Shown one piece after another: positions 37,101 to 50,000 of a stretch of DNA of 64,000 nucleotides (positions within the stretch are counted from its first letter, which is position 1; each line of letters starts with the position of its first letter). The notes beneath the pieces were generated by a model. It made no database searches and was not told the DNA's origin. It saw only the letters and a list, made by a program, of their open reading frames with translations. Location of the stretch: assembly GCF_051014445.1 (NCBI RefSeq), contig NC_135146.1, positions 4,774,001 to 4,838,000 of the forward strand, written 5' to 3'. A program made the position numbers and the translations under genes. The stretch is from Colletes latitarsis. Taxonomy: Eukaryota; Arthropoda; Insecta; Hymenoptera; Colletidae.

Positions 37101-38505
37101 TTGGCCAGATCCTGGGCGTTTTCTGGTTGGGATCACGCAGTAATGTGGTACCACACTGAAACAGTGAGTTAATCGTGGATTCGATATATATATTACAGGG
37201 TAACACCGGTTAGGTTTGGGTTAGGTCTGGTATTTGTCATCATCTGGCTCATACTTTCGCATTTTTCACCTACTTGTTGGCCAGATCCAGGGCGATTTCT
37301 GGGATGGATCAGGTAGTAGTGTGGTACCGCACTGAAGCAGTGAAGTAATCCTGGGTTCGATCTATATATTAGAGGGTAACACCGGTTAGGTTTGGGATAG
37401 GTCTGGTATTTGCCATCATCTGGCTCATACTATCGCATTTTTCGCATAATTGTAGGCCTGATCCTGGGCGTTTTCTCGTTTGGATCACGTAGTAATGTGG
37501 TACCACACTGAAACAGTGCGTAAATCATGGATTCAATCTATATTTTACAGGATAATGCCGGTTAGGTCAGGGTTAGGTCTGGTATTTGCCATCATCTGGC
37601 TCATACTTTCGCATTTTTCACCTACTTGTTGGCCAGATCCAGGGCGATTACTGGGATGGATCAGGTAGTAGTGTGGTACCGCACTGAAGCAGTGAAGTAA
37701 TCCTGGGTTCGATCTATATATTAGAGGGTAACACCGGTTAGGTTTGGGATAGGTCTGGTATTTGCCATCATCTGGCTCATACTTTCGCATTTTTCACCTA
37801 CTTGTTGGCCAGATCCAGGGCGATTACTGGGATGGATCAGGTAGTAGTGTGGTACCGCACTGAAGCAGTGAAGTAATCCTGGGTTCGATCTATATATTAG
37901 AGGGTAACACCGGTTAGGTTTGGGTTAGGTCTGGTATTTGCCATCATCTGGCTCATACTTTCGCATTTTTCACCTACTTGTTGGCCAGATCCAGGGCGAT
38001 TTCTGGGATGGATCAGGTAGTAGTGTGGTACCGCACTGAAGCAGTGAAGTAATCCTGAGTTCGATCTATATATTAGAGGGTAACACTGGTTAGGTTTGGG
38101 ATAGGTCTGGTATTTGCCATCATCTGGCTCATACTTTCGCATTTTTCGCATAATTGTTGGCCTGATCCTGGGCGTTTTCTCGTTTGGATCACGTAGTAAT
38201 GTGGTACCACACTGAAACAGTGCGTAAATCATGGATTCAATCTATATTTTACAGGATAACACCGGTTAGGTCAGGGTTAGGTCTGGTATTTGCCATCATC
38301 TGGCTAATACTTTCGCATATTTCGCAGACTTGTTGGCCAGATCCTGGGCGATTTCTGGGATGGATCAGGTAGTAGTGTGGTACCGCACTGAAGCAGTGAA
38401 GTAATCCTGGGTTCGACCTATATATTAGAAGGTAACACTGGTTAGGTTTGGGATAGGTCTGTTATTTGCCATCATCTGGCTCATACTTTCGCATTTTTCG
38501 CATAC
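31139..38505 (+). repeat. 42-monomer higher-order repeat, unit 2, without transposon
   Basis: Tandem with unit 1. It keeps the uninterrupted target CTATATATTAG at 33665-33675. Homology to unit 1 ends at about 38505, within TTTTTCGCATA, where unit 1 continues CATAATTG and this copy continues CATACTTG. Substitutions between units are few; for example unit 1 has TTAGGACTGG near 26300 where unit 2 has TTAGGTCTGG. Confidence 0.85.
33665..33675 (+). other. Paralogous empty site 1 of the transposon
   Basis: CTATATATTAG with flanks matching both sides of the insertion: TCCTGGTTTCGAT to the left, and AGGGTAACAGCGGTTAGGC to the right. The right flank includes the rare CAGCGG variant also found just right of the transposon. 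It has three TA steps against two plus two around the element, giving a 2-bp duplication. Confidence 0.88.
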
Positions 38506-41200
38506 TTGTTGGCCAGATCCTGCTCGTTTTCTGGGTTGGATAAGGTAGTAGTGTGGTACCGCACTGAAGCAGTGAAGTAATCCTTGATTCGATCTATATG
38601 TTAAAAGGGTAACACCGGTTATGTTTGGGTTAGGTCTGGAGTTTTCCATCATCTGGCTCATGCTTTGGCATTTTCCGCATACTTGTTGGCCAGATCCTGG
38701 GCGTTTTCTGGGTTGGAACAGGTAGTAATTTGGTACCGCACTGAAACAGTGAAGTAATCCTGGATTCGATCTATATATTAGAGGGTAACACCGGTTAGGT
38801 TTGGGTTAGGTCTGGTATTTGCCATCATCTGGCTCATGCTTTCGCATTTTTCGCATACTTGTTGGCCAGATCCTGCTCGTTTTCTGGGTTGGATAAGGTA
38901 GTAGTGTGGTACCGCACTGAAGCAGTGAAGTAATCCTTGATTCGATCTATATGTTGGAAGGGTAACACCGGTTAGGTTTGGGTTAGGTCTGGTATTTGCC
39001 ATCATCTGGCTCATACTTTCGCATTTTTCACATACTTGTTGGCCAGATTCTGGACGTTTTCTGGGTTGGAACAGGTAGTAGTGTGGTACCGCACTGAAAC
39101 AGTGAGTTAATCCTGGATTCGATCTATATATTAGAGGGCAACACCGGTTAGGTTTGTGTTAGGTCTGGTATTTGCCATCATCTGGCTCATACTTTCGCAT
39201 TTTTCACATACTTGTTGGCCAGATCCTGGGCGTTTTCTGGTTTGGGTCACGTAGTAATGTGGCACCACACTGCAACAGTGAGTTAAACCTGGATCCAATC
39301 TATATTTTAGAAGAATAACAACAGTTAGGTCAGCGTTAGGTCTGGTATTTGCATTCATCTGGCTCGTACTTACGCATTTTTCGCATACTTTATGGCCAGA
39401 TCCTGGGCTCTTTCTGGTTTGGGTCACGTAGTAATCTAGAGCCACTCTGAAACAGTGAGTTAAACCTGGATTCAATCAATATTTTAGAAGAATAACAACA
39501 GTTAGGTCAGCGTTAGGTCTGGTATTTGCCATCAACTGGCTCATACTTTCGCATCTTTCAGCTACTTGTTGGCCAGATCCTGGGCGTTTTCTGGTTTGGA
39601 TCACGTAGTAATGTGGTACCACACTCAAACAGTGAGTTAATCCTGGATCCAGTCTATATTTTAGAAGAATAACAACAGTTAGGTCAGCGTTAGGTCTGGT
39701 ATTTGCCATCAACTGGCTCATACTTTCGCATCTTTCAGCTACTTGTTGGCCAGATCCTGGGCGTTCTCGGGTTTGGATCACGTAGTAATGTGGTACCACA
39801 CTGAAACAGTGCGTAAATGATGGATTCAATCTATATTTTACAGGATAACACCGGTTAGGTCAGGGTTAGGTCTGGTATTTGCCATCATCTGGCTCATACT
39901 TTCGCATTTTTCACCTACTTGTTGGCCAGATCCAGGGCGATTTCTGGGATGGATCAGGTAGTAGTGTGGTACCGCACTGAAGCAGTGAAGTAATCCTGGG
40001 TTCGATCTATATATTAGAGGGTAACACCGGTTAGGTTTGGGTTAGGTCTGGTATTTGCCATCATCTGGCTCATGCTTTCGCATTTTTCGCATACTTGTTG
40101 GCCAGATCCTGGGCGTTTTCTGGTTGGGATGACGCAGTAATGTGGTACCACACTGAAACAGTGAGTTAATCCTGGATGCGATCTATATATTAGAGGGTAA
40201 CACCGGCTAGGTTTGGGTTAGGTCTGGTATTTGCCATCATCTGGCTCATGCTTTCGCATTTTTCGCATACTTGTTGGCCAGATCCTGGGCGTTTTCTGGT
40301 TGGGATCACGCAGTAATGTGGTACCACACTGAAACAGTGAGTTAATCCTGGTTTCGATCTATATATTAGAGGGTAACAGCGGTTAGGCTTGGGTTAGGTC
40401 TGGTATTTGTCATCATCTGGCTCATACTTTCGCATTTTTCGCATACTTTATGGCCAGATCCTGGGCGCTTTCTGGTTTGGATCACGTAGTAATGTGGTAC
40501 CACACTGAAACAGTGAGTTAATCCTGGATTCGATCTATATATTAGAGGGCAACACCGGTTAGGTTTGTGTTAGGTCTGGTATTTGCCATCATCTGGCTCA
40601 TACTTTCGCATTTTACACCTACTTGTTGGCCGGTTCCTGGGCGTTTTCTGGTTGGGATCACGCAGTGATGTGGTACCACACTCAAACAGTGAGCTAAACC
40701 TGGATCCAATCTATATTTTAGAAGAATAACAACAGTTAGGTCAGCGTTAGGTCTGGTATTTGCCATCAACTGGCTCATACTTTCGCATTTTTCGCATACG
40801 TGTTGGCCAGATCCTGGCCTTTTTCTGGGTTGGATCACGTAGTAATGTGGTACCACACTGAAACAGTGAGTTAAACCTGCTTTCAATGTATATTTTGGAG
40901 GATAACACCGGTTAGATTTGGGTTAGATCTGGTATTTGATATCATCTGGCTCATACTTTCGCATTTTTCGCATACTTTATGGCCAGATCCTTGGCGCTTT
41001 CTGGTTTGCTTCACGTAGTACTCTAGCACCACTCTGAAACAGTGAGTTAAACATGGATTGAATCTATATTTTAGAGGATAACACCGGTTAGGTCAGGGTT
41101 AGGTCTGGTATTTGCCATCATCTGGCTCATACTGTCGCATTTTTCGCATACTTGTTGGCCAGAACCTGGGCGTTTTCTGGTTTGGATCACGTAGTAATGT
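38506..41200 (+). repeat. Partial third copy of the 42-monomer repeat
   Basis: Matches about 31950-34500 of unit 2, at offset 6,517 bp at first and 6,694 bp later, so one monomer (177 bp) was gained inside. In this region the monomer pair at 39476-39829 matches unit 1 (23758-24111, offset 15,718), not unit 2, which lacks one of the two monomers. The copy ends at about 41200 at GTGGTACCACA, where the paralogue continues ATGAAACAGCG and this one continues CTCAAACAGTG. Confidence 0.82.
40359..40370 (+). other. Paralogous empty site 2 of the transposon
   Basis: CTATATATTAGA with the same flanks as the first empty site, including AACAGCGGTTAGGC to the right. It lies in the partial third copy of the 42-monomer repeat. 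Confidence 0.86.
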
Positions 41201-44040
41201 GGTACCACACTCAAACAGTGAGTTAATCCTGGATCCAGTCTATATTTTAGAAGAATAACAACAGTTAGGTCAGCGTTAGGTCTGGTATTTGCCATCAACT
41301 GGCTCATACTTTCGCATCTTTCAGCTACTTGTTGGCCAGATCCTGGGCGTTCTCGGGTTTGGATCACGTAGTAATGTGGTACCACACTGAAACAGTGCGT
41401 AAATGATGGATTCAATCTATATTTTACAGGATAACACCGGTTAGGTCAGGGTTAGGTCTGGTATTTGCCATCATCTGGCTCATACTTTCGCATTTTTCAC
41501 CTACTTGTTGGCCAGATCCAGGGCGATTTCTGGGATGGATCAGGTAGTAGTGTGGTACCGCACTGAAGCAGTGAAGTAATCCTGGGTTCGATCTATATAT
41601 TAGAGGGTAACACCGGTTAGGCTTGGGTTAGGTCTGGTATTTGCCATCATCTGGCTCATACTTTCGCATTGTTCGCATACTTGTTGGCCAGATCCTGGGC
41701 GTTTTCTGGTTGGGATCATGCTGTAATGTGGTACCACACTGAAACAGTGAGTTAATCCTGGATTCGACCTATATATTAGAGGATAACTCCGGTTAGGTTT
41801 GGGTTAGGTCTGGTATTTGCCATCATCTGGCTCATACTTTCGCATTTTTCGCATACTTCTTGGCCAGATCATGGGCGTTTTCTGGTTTGTATCACGTAGT
41901 AATTTGGTACCACACTGAAACAGTGTGTTTATCTTGGATTCAATCTATATTTTAGAGGATAACAGCGGTTAGGTCAGGGTTAGGTCTGCTATTTGCCATC
42001 ATCTGGCTCATACTTTCGCATTTTTCGCATACTTGTTGGCCAGATCCTGGGCGTTTTCTGGTTGGGATCACGCAGTAATGTGGTACCACACTGAAACAGT
42101 GAGTTAATCGTGGATTCGATATATATATTACAGGGTAACACCGGTTAGGTTTGGGTTAGGTCTGGTATTTGTCATCATCTGGCTCATACTTTCGCATTTT
42201 TCACCTACTTGTTGGCCAGATCCAGGGCGATTTCTGGGATGGATCAGGTAGTAGTGTGGTACCGCACTGAAGCAGTGAAGTAATCCTGGGTTCGATCTAT
42301 ATATTAGAGGGTAACACCGGTTAGGTTTGGGATAGGTCTGGTATTTGCCATAATCTGGCTCATACTTTCGCATTTTTCGCATACGTGTTGGCCAGATCCT
42401 GGCCGTTTTCTGGGTTGTAACAGGTAGTAATTTGGTACCGCACTGAAACAGTGAAGTAATCCTGGATTCGATCTATATTTTACAGGATAACACCGGTTAG
42501 GTCAGGGTTAGGTCTGGTATTTGCCATCATCTGGCTCATACTTTCGCATTTTACACCTACTTGGTGGCCAGTTCCTGGGCGTTTTCTGGGTTGGAACAGG
42601 TAGTAGTGAGGTACCGCACTGAAGCAGTGAAGTAATCCTGGGTTCGATCTATATATTAGAGGGTAACACCGGTTAGGTTTGGGTTAGGTCTGGTATTTGC
42701 CATCATCTGGCTCATACTTTCGCATTGTTCGCATACTTGTTGGCCAGATCCTGGGCGTTTTCTGGTTGGGATCATGCTGTAATGTGGTACCACACTGAAA
42801 CAGTGAGTTAATCCTGGATTCGACCTATATATTAGAGGATAACTCCGGTTAGGTTTGGGTTAGGTCTGGTATTTGCCATCATCTGGCTCATACTTTCGCA
42901 TTTTTCGCATACTTGTTGGCCAGATCATGGGCGTTTTCTGGTTTGTATCACGTAGTAATTTGGTACCACACTGAAACAGTGTGTTTATCTTGGATTCAAT
43001 CTATATTTTAGAGGATAACAGCGGTTAGGTCAGGGTTAGGTCTGCTATTTGCCATCATCTGGCTCATACTTTCGCATTTTTCGCATACTTGTTGGCCAGA
43101 TCCTGGGCGTTTTCTGGTTGGGATCACGCAGTAATGTGGTACCACACTGAAACAGTGAGTTAATCGTGGATTCGATATATATATTACAGGGTAACACCGG
43201 TTAGGTTTGGGTTAGGTCTGGTATTTGTCATCATCTGGCTCATACTTTCGCATTTTTCACCTACTTGATGGCCAGATCCAGGGCGATTTCTGGGATGGAT
43301 CAGGTAGTAGTGTGGTACCGCACTGAAGCAGTGAAGTAATCCTGGGTTCGATCTATATATTAGAGGGTAACACCAGTTAGGTTTGGGATAGGTCTGGTAT
43401 TTGCCATCATCTGGCTCATACTTTCGCATTTTTCGCATAATTGTAGGCCTGATCCTGGGCGTTTTCTCGTTTGGATCACGTAGTAATGTGGTACCACACT
43501 GAAACAGTGCGTAAATCATGGATTCAATCTATATTTTACAGGATAACGCCGGTTAGGTCAGGGTTAGGTCTGGTATTTGCCATCATCTGGCTCATACTTT
43601 CGCATTTTTCACCTACTTGTTGGCCAGATCCAGGGCGTTTTCTCGTTTGGATCACGTAGTAATGTGGTACCACACTGAAACAGTGCGTAAATCATGGATT
43701 CAATCTATATTTTACAGGATAACACCGGTTAGGTCAGGGTTTGGTCTGGTATTTGCCATCATCTGGCTCATACTTTCGCATTTTTCACCTACTTGTTGGC
43801 CAGATCCAGGGCGATTTCTGGGATGGATCAGGTAGTGGTGTGGTACCGCACTGAAGCAGTGATGTAATCCTGGCTTCGATCTATATATTAGAGGGTAACA
43901 CCGGTTAGGTTTGGGATAGGTCTGGTATTTGCCATCATCTGGCTCATACTTTCGCATTTTTCGCATAATTGTTGGCCTGATCCTGGGCGTTTTCTCGTTT
44001 GGATCACGTAGTAATGTGGTACCACACTGAAGCAGTGAGT
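41201..44040 (+). repeat. Recombinant block with a 6-monomer repeat (1,056 bp)
   Basis: 41201-41620 resembles about 23920-24310. The variant CTTTCGCATTGTTCGC at 41661 recurs at 42717, giving a 1,056-bp (6-monomer) offset that holds to about 43395. The 6-mer looks like the 8-monomer unit with two monomers removed. From about 43660 to 44020 the sequence instead matches about 14907-15268. No gene is seen. Confidence 0.78.
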
Positions 44041-47000
44041 TAAACCTGGTTTCAATGTATGTTTTAGAGAATAACACCGGTTAGGTCAGGGTTAGGTCTA
44101 GTATTTGCCATCATCTGGCTCATGCTTTCGCATTTTTCGCATACTTTATGGCCAGATCCGGGGCGCTTTCTGGTTTGGATAAAGCAGTAATCTAGAACCA
44201 CTCTGAAACAGTGAGTTAAACCTGGATTCAATCTATATTTTAGAGGATAACACCGGTTAGGTTTGGGTTAGGTCTGGTATTTGCCATAATCTGGCTCATA
44301 CATTCGCATTTTTCGCATACTTGTTGGCCAGATCCTGGGCGTTTCCTGGTTTGGATCACGTAGTAATGTGGTACCACGCTCAAACAGTGAGTTAAACCGG
44401 GATCCAATCTATATTTTAGAAGAATAACAACAGTTAGGTCAGCGTTAGGTCTGGTAATTGCCATCAACTGGCTCATACTTTCGCATTTTTCGCATTCTTT
44501 ATGGCCAGATCCTGGGCTTTTTCTGGGTTGGATCTCGTAGTAATGTGGTACCACACTGAAACAGTGAGTTAAACCTGCTTTCAATGTATATTTTGGAGGA
44601 TAACACCGGTTAGGTTTGGGTTAGGCCTGGTATTTGCCATCATCTGGCTCATACTTTCGCATTTTTCGCATACTTTATGGCCAGATCCTGGGCGCTTTCT
44701 GGTTTGGTTCACGTAGTAATCTGGCACCACTCTGAAACAGTGAGTTAAACCTGGATTCAATGTATATTTTAGAGGAGAACACCGGTTAGGTCAGGGTTAG
44801 GTCTGGTATTTGCCATAATCTGGCTCATACATTCGCATTTTTCGCATACTTGTTGGCCAGATCCTGGGCGTTTTCTGGTTGGGATCACGCAGTAATGTGG
44901 TACCACACTGAAACAGTGAGTTTATCTTGGATTCTATCTATATATTAGAGGATAACACCGGTTAGGTTTGGGTTAGGTCTGGTATTTGCCATAATCTGGC
45001 TCATACATTCGCATTTTTCGCATACTTGTTGGCCAGATCCTGGGCGTTTTCTGGTTTGGATCACGTAGTAATGTGATACCACGCTCAAACAGTGAGTTAA
45101 ACCGGGATCCAATCTATATTTTAGAAGAATAACAACAGTTAGATCAGCGTTAGGTCTGGTAATTGCCATCAACTGGCTCATACTTTCGCATTTTTCACAT
45201 TCTTTATGGCCAGATCCTGGGCTTTTTCTGGGTTGGATCTCGTAGTAATGTGGTACCACACTGAAACAGTGAGTTAAACCTGCTTTCAATGTATATTTTG
45301 GAGGAGAACACCGGTTAGGTCAGGGTTAGGTCTGGTATTTGCCATAATCTGGCTCATACATTCGCATTTTTCGCATACTTGTTGGCCAGATCCTGGGCGT
45401 TTTCTGGTTGGGATCACGCAGTAATGTGGTACCACACTGAAACAGTGAGTTAATCGTGGATTCGATCTATATATTACAGGGTAACACCGGTTAGGTTTGG
45501 GTTAGGTCTGGTATTTGCCATCATCTGGCTCATACTTTCGCATTTTTCGCATACTTGTTGGCCAGATCCAGGGCGATTTCTGGGATGGATCAGGTAGTTG
45601 TGTGGTACCGCACTGAAGCAGTGAAGTAATCCTGGGTTCGATCTATATCTTAGAGGGTAACACCGGTTAGGTTTGGGTTAGGTCTGGTATTTCCCATCAT
45701 CTGGCTCATACTTTCGCATTTTTCGCATACTTGTTGGCCAGATCCTGGGCGTTTTCTGGTATGGATCACGTAGTTATTTGGTACCACACTGAAACAGTGA
45801 GTTTATCTTGGATTCAATCTATATTTTAGAGGATAACACCGGTTGGGTCAGGGTTAGGTCTCGTATTTGCCATCATCTGGCTCATACTTTCGCAGTTTTC
45901 GCATACTTGTTGGCCAGATCCTGGGCGTTTTCTGGTTTGGCTTACGTAGCAATGTAGTACCACACTGCAACAGTGAGTTAAACCTGAAGTCAATCTATAC
46001 TTTAGAGGATAACACCGGCTAGGTCAGGGTTAGATCTGGTATTTGCCATCATCTGGCTCATACTTTCGCATTGTTCGCATACTTGTTGGCCAGATCCTGG
46101 GCGTTTTCTGGTTTGGATCACGTAGTAATTTGGTACCACACTGAAACAGTGAGTTTATCTTGGATTCTATCTATATTTTAGAGGATAACACCGGTTAGGT
46201 TTGGGTTAGGTCTGGTATTTGCCATCATCTGGCTCATGCTTTCGCATTTTTCGCATACTTGTTGGCCACATCCTGGGCGTATTCTGGTTTGGATCACGTA
46301 GTAATGTGGTACCACGCTCAAACAGTGAGTTAAACCTGGATACAATCTTTGTTTTAGAGGATAACACTGGTTACGTCAGGGTTAGGTCCGGTATTTGCCA
46401 TCATCTGGCTCACACTTTCGCATTTTCGCATACTTGTTGGCCAGATCCTGGGCGTTTCCTGGGTTGGATCAGGTAGCTGTGTGGTACCGCACTAAAACAG
46501 TGAAGTAATCCTGGATTCGATCTATATATTAGAGGGTAACACCGGTTAGGTTTGGGTTAGGTCTGGTATTTGCCATCATCTCGCTCATGCTTTCGCATTT
46601 TTCGCATACTTGTTGGCCAGATCCTGGGCGTTTTCTGGTTGGGATCACGCAGTAATGTGGTACCACACTGAAACAGTGAGTTAATCCTGGTTTCGATCTA
46701 TATATTAGAGGGTAACACAGGTTAGGTCAGGGTTAGGTCTGGTATTTGTCATCATCTGGCTCATACTTTCGCAATTTTCACCTACTTGTTGGCCAGATCC
46801 TGGGCGTTTTCTGGTTGGGATCACGCAGTAATGTGGTACCACACTGAAACAGTGGGTTAATCCTGGTTTCGATCTATATATTAGAGGGTAACACCGGTTA
46901 GGCTTGGGTTAGGTCTGGTATTTGCCATCATCTGGCTCATACTTTCGCATTTTTCGCATACTTGTTGGCCAGATCCAGGGCGATTTCTGGGATGGATCAG

Positions 47001-50000
47001 GTAGTTGTGTGGTACCGCACTGAAGCAGTGAGTTAAACCTGGTTTCAATGTATGTTTTAGAGAATAACACCGGTTAGGTCAGGGTTAGGTCTAGTATTTG
47101 CCATCATCTGGCTCATGCTTTCGCATTTTTCGCATACTTTATGGCCAGATCCGGGGCGCTTTGTGGTTTGGATAAAGCAGTAATCTAGAACCACTCTGAA
47201 ACAGTGAGTTAAACCTGGATTCAATCTATATTTTAGAGGATAACACCGGTTAGGTTTGGGTTAGGTCTGGTATTTGCCATAATCTGGCTCATACATTCGC
47301 ATTTTTCGCATACTTGTTGGCCAGATCCTGGGCGTTTTCTGGTTTGGATCACGTAGTAATGTGGTACCACGCTCAAACAGTGAGTTAAACCGGGATCCAA
47401 TCTATATTTTAGAAGAATAACAACAGTTAGGTCAGCGTTAGGTCTGGTAATTGCCATCAACTGGCTCATACTTTCGCATTTTTCGCATTCTTTATGGCCA
47501 GATCCTGGGCTTTTTCTGGGTTGGATCTCGTAGTAATGTGGTACCACACTGAAACAGTGAGTTAAACCTGCTTTCAATGTATATTTTGGAGGATAACACC
47601 GGTTAGGTTTGGGTTAGGCCTGGTATTTGCCATCATCTGGCTCATACTTTCGCATTTTTCGCATACTTTATGGCCAGATCCTGGGCGCTTTCTGGTTTGG
47701 TTCACGTAGTAATCTGGCACCACTCTGAAACAGTGAGTTAAACCTGGATTCAATCTATATTTTAGAGGATAACACCGGTTAGGTCAGGGTTAGGTCTGGT
47801 ATTTGCCATCATCTGGCTCATACTTTCGCATTTTTCGCATACTTGTTGGCCAGATCGTGGGCGTTTTCTCTTTTGGATCACGTAGTAATCTGGTTCCACA
47901 CTGCAACAGTGAGTTAAACCTGGATCCAATCTATATTTTAGAAGAATAACAACAGTTAGGTCAGCGTTAGGTCTGGTAATTGCCATCAACTGGCTCATAC
48001 TTTCGCATTTTTCGCATTCTTTATGGCCAGATCCTGGGCTTTTTCTGGGTTGGATCTCGTAGTAATGTGGTACCACACTGAAACAGTGAGTTAAACCTGC
48101 TTTCAATGTATATTTTGGAGGAGAACACCGGTTAGGTCATGGTTAGGTCTGGTATTTGCCATAATCTGGCTCATACATTCGCATTTTTCGCATACTTGTT
48201 GGCCAGATCCTGGGCGTTTTCTGGTTTGGATCACGTAGTAATGTGGTACCACGCTCAAACAGTGAGTTAAACCTGGATCCAATCTATATTTTAGAAGAAT
48301 AACAACAGTTAGGTCAGCGTTAGGTCTGGTATTTGCCATCATCTGGCTCATACTCTCGCACTTTTCGCATAGTTTATGGCCAGATCCTGGGCGCTTTCTG
48401 GTTTGGATCACGTAGTAATCTAGAACCATTCTGAAACAGTGAGTTAAACCTGGATTCAATCTATATTTTAGAGGATAACACCGGTTAGGTCAGGGTTAGG
48501 TCTGGTATTTGGCATAATCTGGCTCATACATTCGCATTTTTCGCATACATGTTGGCCAGATCCTGGGCGTTTTCTGGTTTGGATCACGTAGTAATGTGGT
48601 ACCACGCTCAAACAGTGAGTTAAACCTGGATACAATCTTTGTTTTAGAGGATAACACTGGTTACGTCAGGGTTAGGTCCGGTATTTGCCATCATCTGGCT
48701 CACACTTTCGCATTTTCGCATACTTGTTGGCCAGATCCTGGGCGTTTCCTGGGTTGGATCAGGTAGCTGTGTGGTACCGCACTAAAACAGTGATGTAACC
48801 CTGGATTCGATCTATATATTAGAGGGTAACACCGGTTAGGTTTGGGTTAGGTCTGGTATTTGCCATCATCTCGCTCATGCTTTCGCATTTTTCGCATACT
48901 TGTTGGCCAGATCCTGGGCGTTTTCTGGTTGGGATCACGCAGTAATGTGGTACCACACTGAAACAGTGAGTTAATCCTGGTTTCGATCTATATATTAGAG
49001 GGTAACACCGGTTAGGTCAGGGTTAGGTCTGGTATTTGTCATCATCTGGCTCATACTTTCGCAATTTTCACCTACTTGTTGGCCAGATCCTGGGCGTTTT
49101 CTGGTTGGGATCACGCAGTAATGTGGTACCACACTGAAACAGTGGGTTAATCCTGGTTTCGATCTATATATTAGAGGGTAACACCGGTTAGGCTTGGGTT
49201 AGGTCTGGTATTTGCCATCATCTGGCTCATACTTTCGCATTTTTCGCATACTTGTTGGCCAGATCCAGGGCGATTTCTGGGATGGATCAGGTAGTTGTGT
49301 GGTACCGCACTGAAGCAGTGAGTTAAACCTGGTTTCAATGTATGTTTTAGAGAATAACACCGGTTAGGTCAGGGTTAGGTCTAGTATTTGCCATCATCTG
49401 GCTCATGCTTTCGCATTTTTCGCATACTTGTTGGCCAGATCCTGGGCGTTTTCTGGTTGGGATCACGCAGTAATGTGGTACCACACTGAAACAGTGAGTT
49501 AATCCTGGTTTCGATCTATATATTAGAGGGTAACACCGGTTAGGTCAGGGTTAGGTCTGGTATTTGTCATCATCTGGCTCATACTTTCGCAATTTTCACC
49601 TACTTGTTGGCCAGATCCTGGGCGTTTTCTGGTTGGGATCACGCAGTAATGTGGTACCACACTGAAACAGTGGGTTAATCCTGGTTTCGATCTATATATT
49701 AGAGGGTAACACCGGTTAGGCTTGGGTTAGGTCTGGTATTTGCCATAATCTGGCTCATACATTCGCATTTTTCGCATACTTGTTGGCCAGATCCTGGGCG
49801 TTTTCTGGTTTGGATCATGTAGTAATGTGGTACCACGCTCAAACAGTGAGTTAAACCGGGATCCAATCTATATTTTAGAAGAATAACAACAGTTAGGTCA
49901 GCGTTAGGTCTGGTAATTGCCATCAACTGGCTCATACTTTCGCATTTTTCGCATTCTTTATGGCCAGATCCTGGGCTTTTTCTGGGTTGGATCTCGTAGT

